5,945 nucleotides of DNA from Luminiphilus sp. (GTDB lineage: Bacteria > Pseudomonadota > Gammaproteobacteria > Pseudomonadales > Halieaceae): contig JAKMEU010000374.1 of the NCBI GenBank assembly GCA_022425845.1, positions 1 through 5,945 of the forward strand. The letters are read 5' to 3'. Under the pieces are notes generated by a model. That model searched no databases. It worked only from the letters and a program-made list of their open reading frames with translations, and was not told where the DNA came from. Positions 5,945-5,945 of the stretch are shown one piece after another (the first letter of the stretch is position 1; each line of letters starts with the position of its first letter). The position numbers and the translations under genes were made by a program.

Positions 5945-5945
5945 T

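Overview
The window looks like chromosomal DNA of a high-GC marine-type gammaproteobacterium. Halieaceae/OM60-NOR5-like or a related lineage is my best guess, from the pairing of a large TonB-dependent receptor (TBDR) with a TPR-sulfotransferase and from the style of the proteins; no rRNA or other taxonomic marker is present. I see no tRNA, rRNA, CRISPR array, insertion sequence or phage gene.

Left part, + strand (1-1026). A small exported NTF2/SnoaL-like protein (52-609) is followed by the wreck of an alkaline-phosphatase/sulfatase-superfamily gene (692-1026). The remnant keeps its ribosome-binding site, start codon, signal peptide, the first metal-binding Asp motif and the C-terminal domain end. 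The catalytic middle is gone: the N-terminal motif LITLDGLRW runs in frame directly into the family's C-terminal segment. A second lesion shifts the frame inside a 10-bp tandem repeat just after the signal peptide. Together they show gene decay by repeat slippage plus a large internal deletion.

Middle and right part, - strand (1128-5653). A TonB-dependent outer-membrane receptor (5653 to 3215) is followed by a cytoplasmic TPR-sulfotransferase (3098 to 1128). The two are separated by 116 bp holding a strong 11-bp hairpin, probably a terminator or attenuator. The receptor has a strong Shine-Dalgarno and a plausible sigma-70 promoter upstream. The pair reads in the same direction and may be functionally linked, but neither the receptor's ligand nor the sulfotransferase's acceptor can be read from the sequence.

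The + strand remnant and the - strand sulfotransferase converge at about 1027-1127, where two weak hairpins lie. The last 290 bases (5654-5945) hold the receptor's promoter region, small palindromes and an undecided open frame running off the right edge. I find no clearly new multi-gene system. The most informative feature is the doubly damaged phosphatase/sulfatase-like gene.
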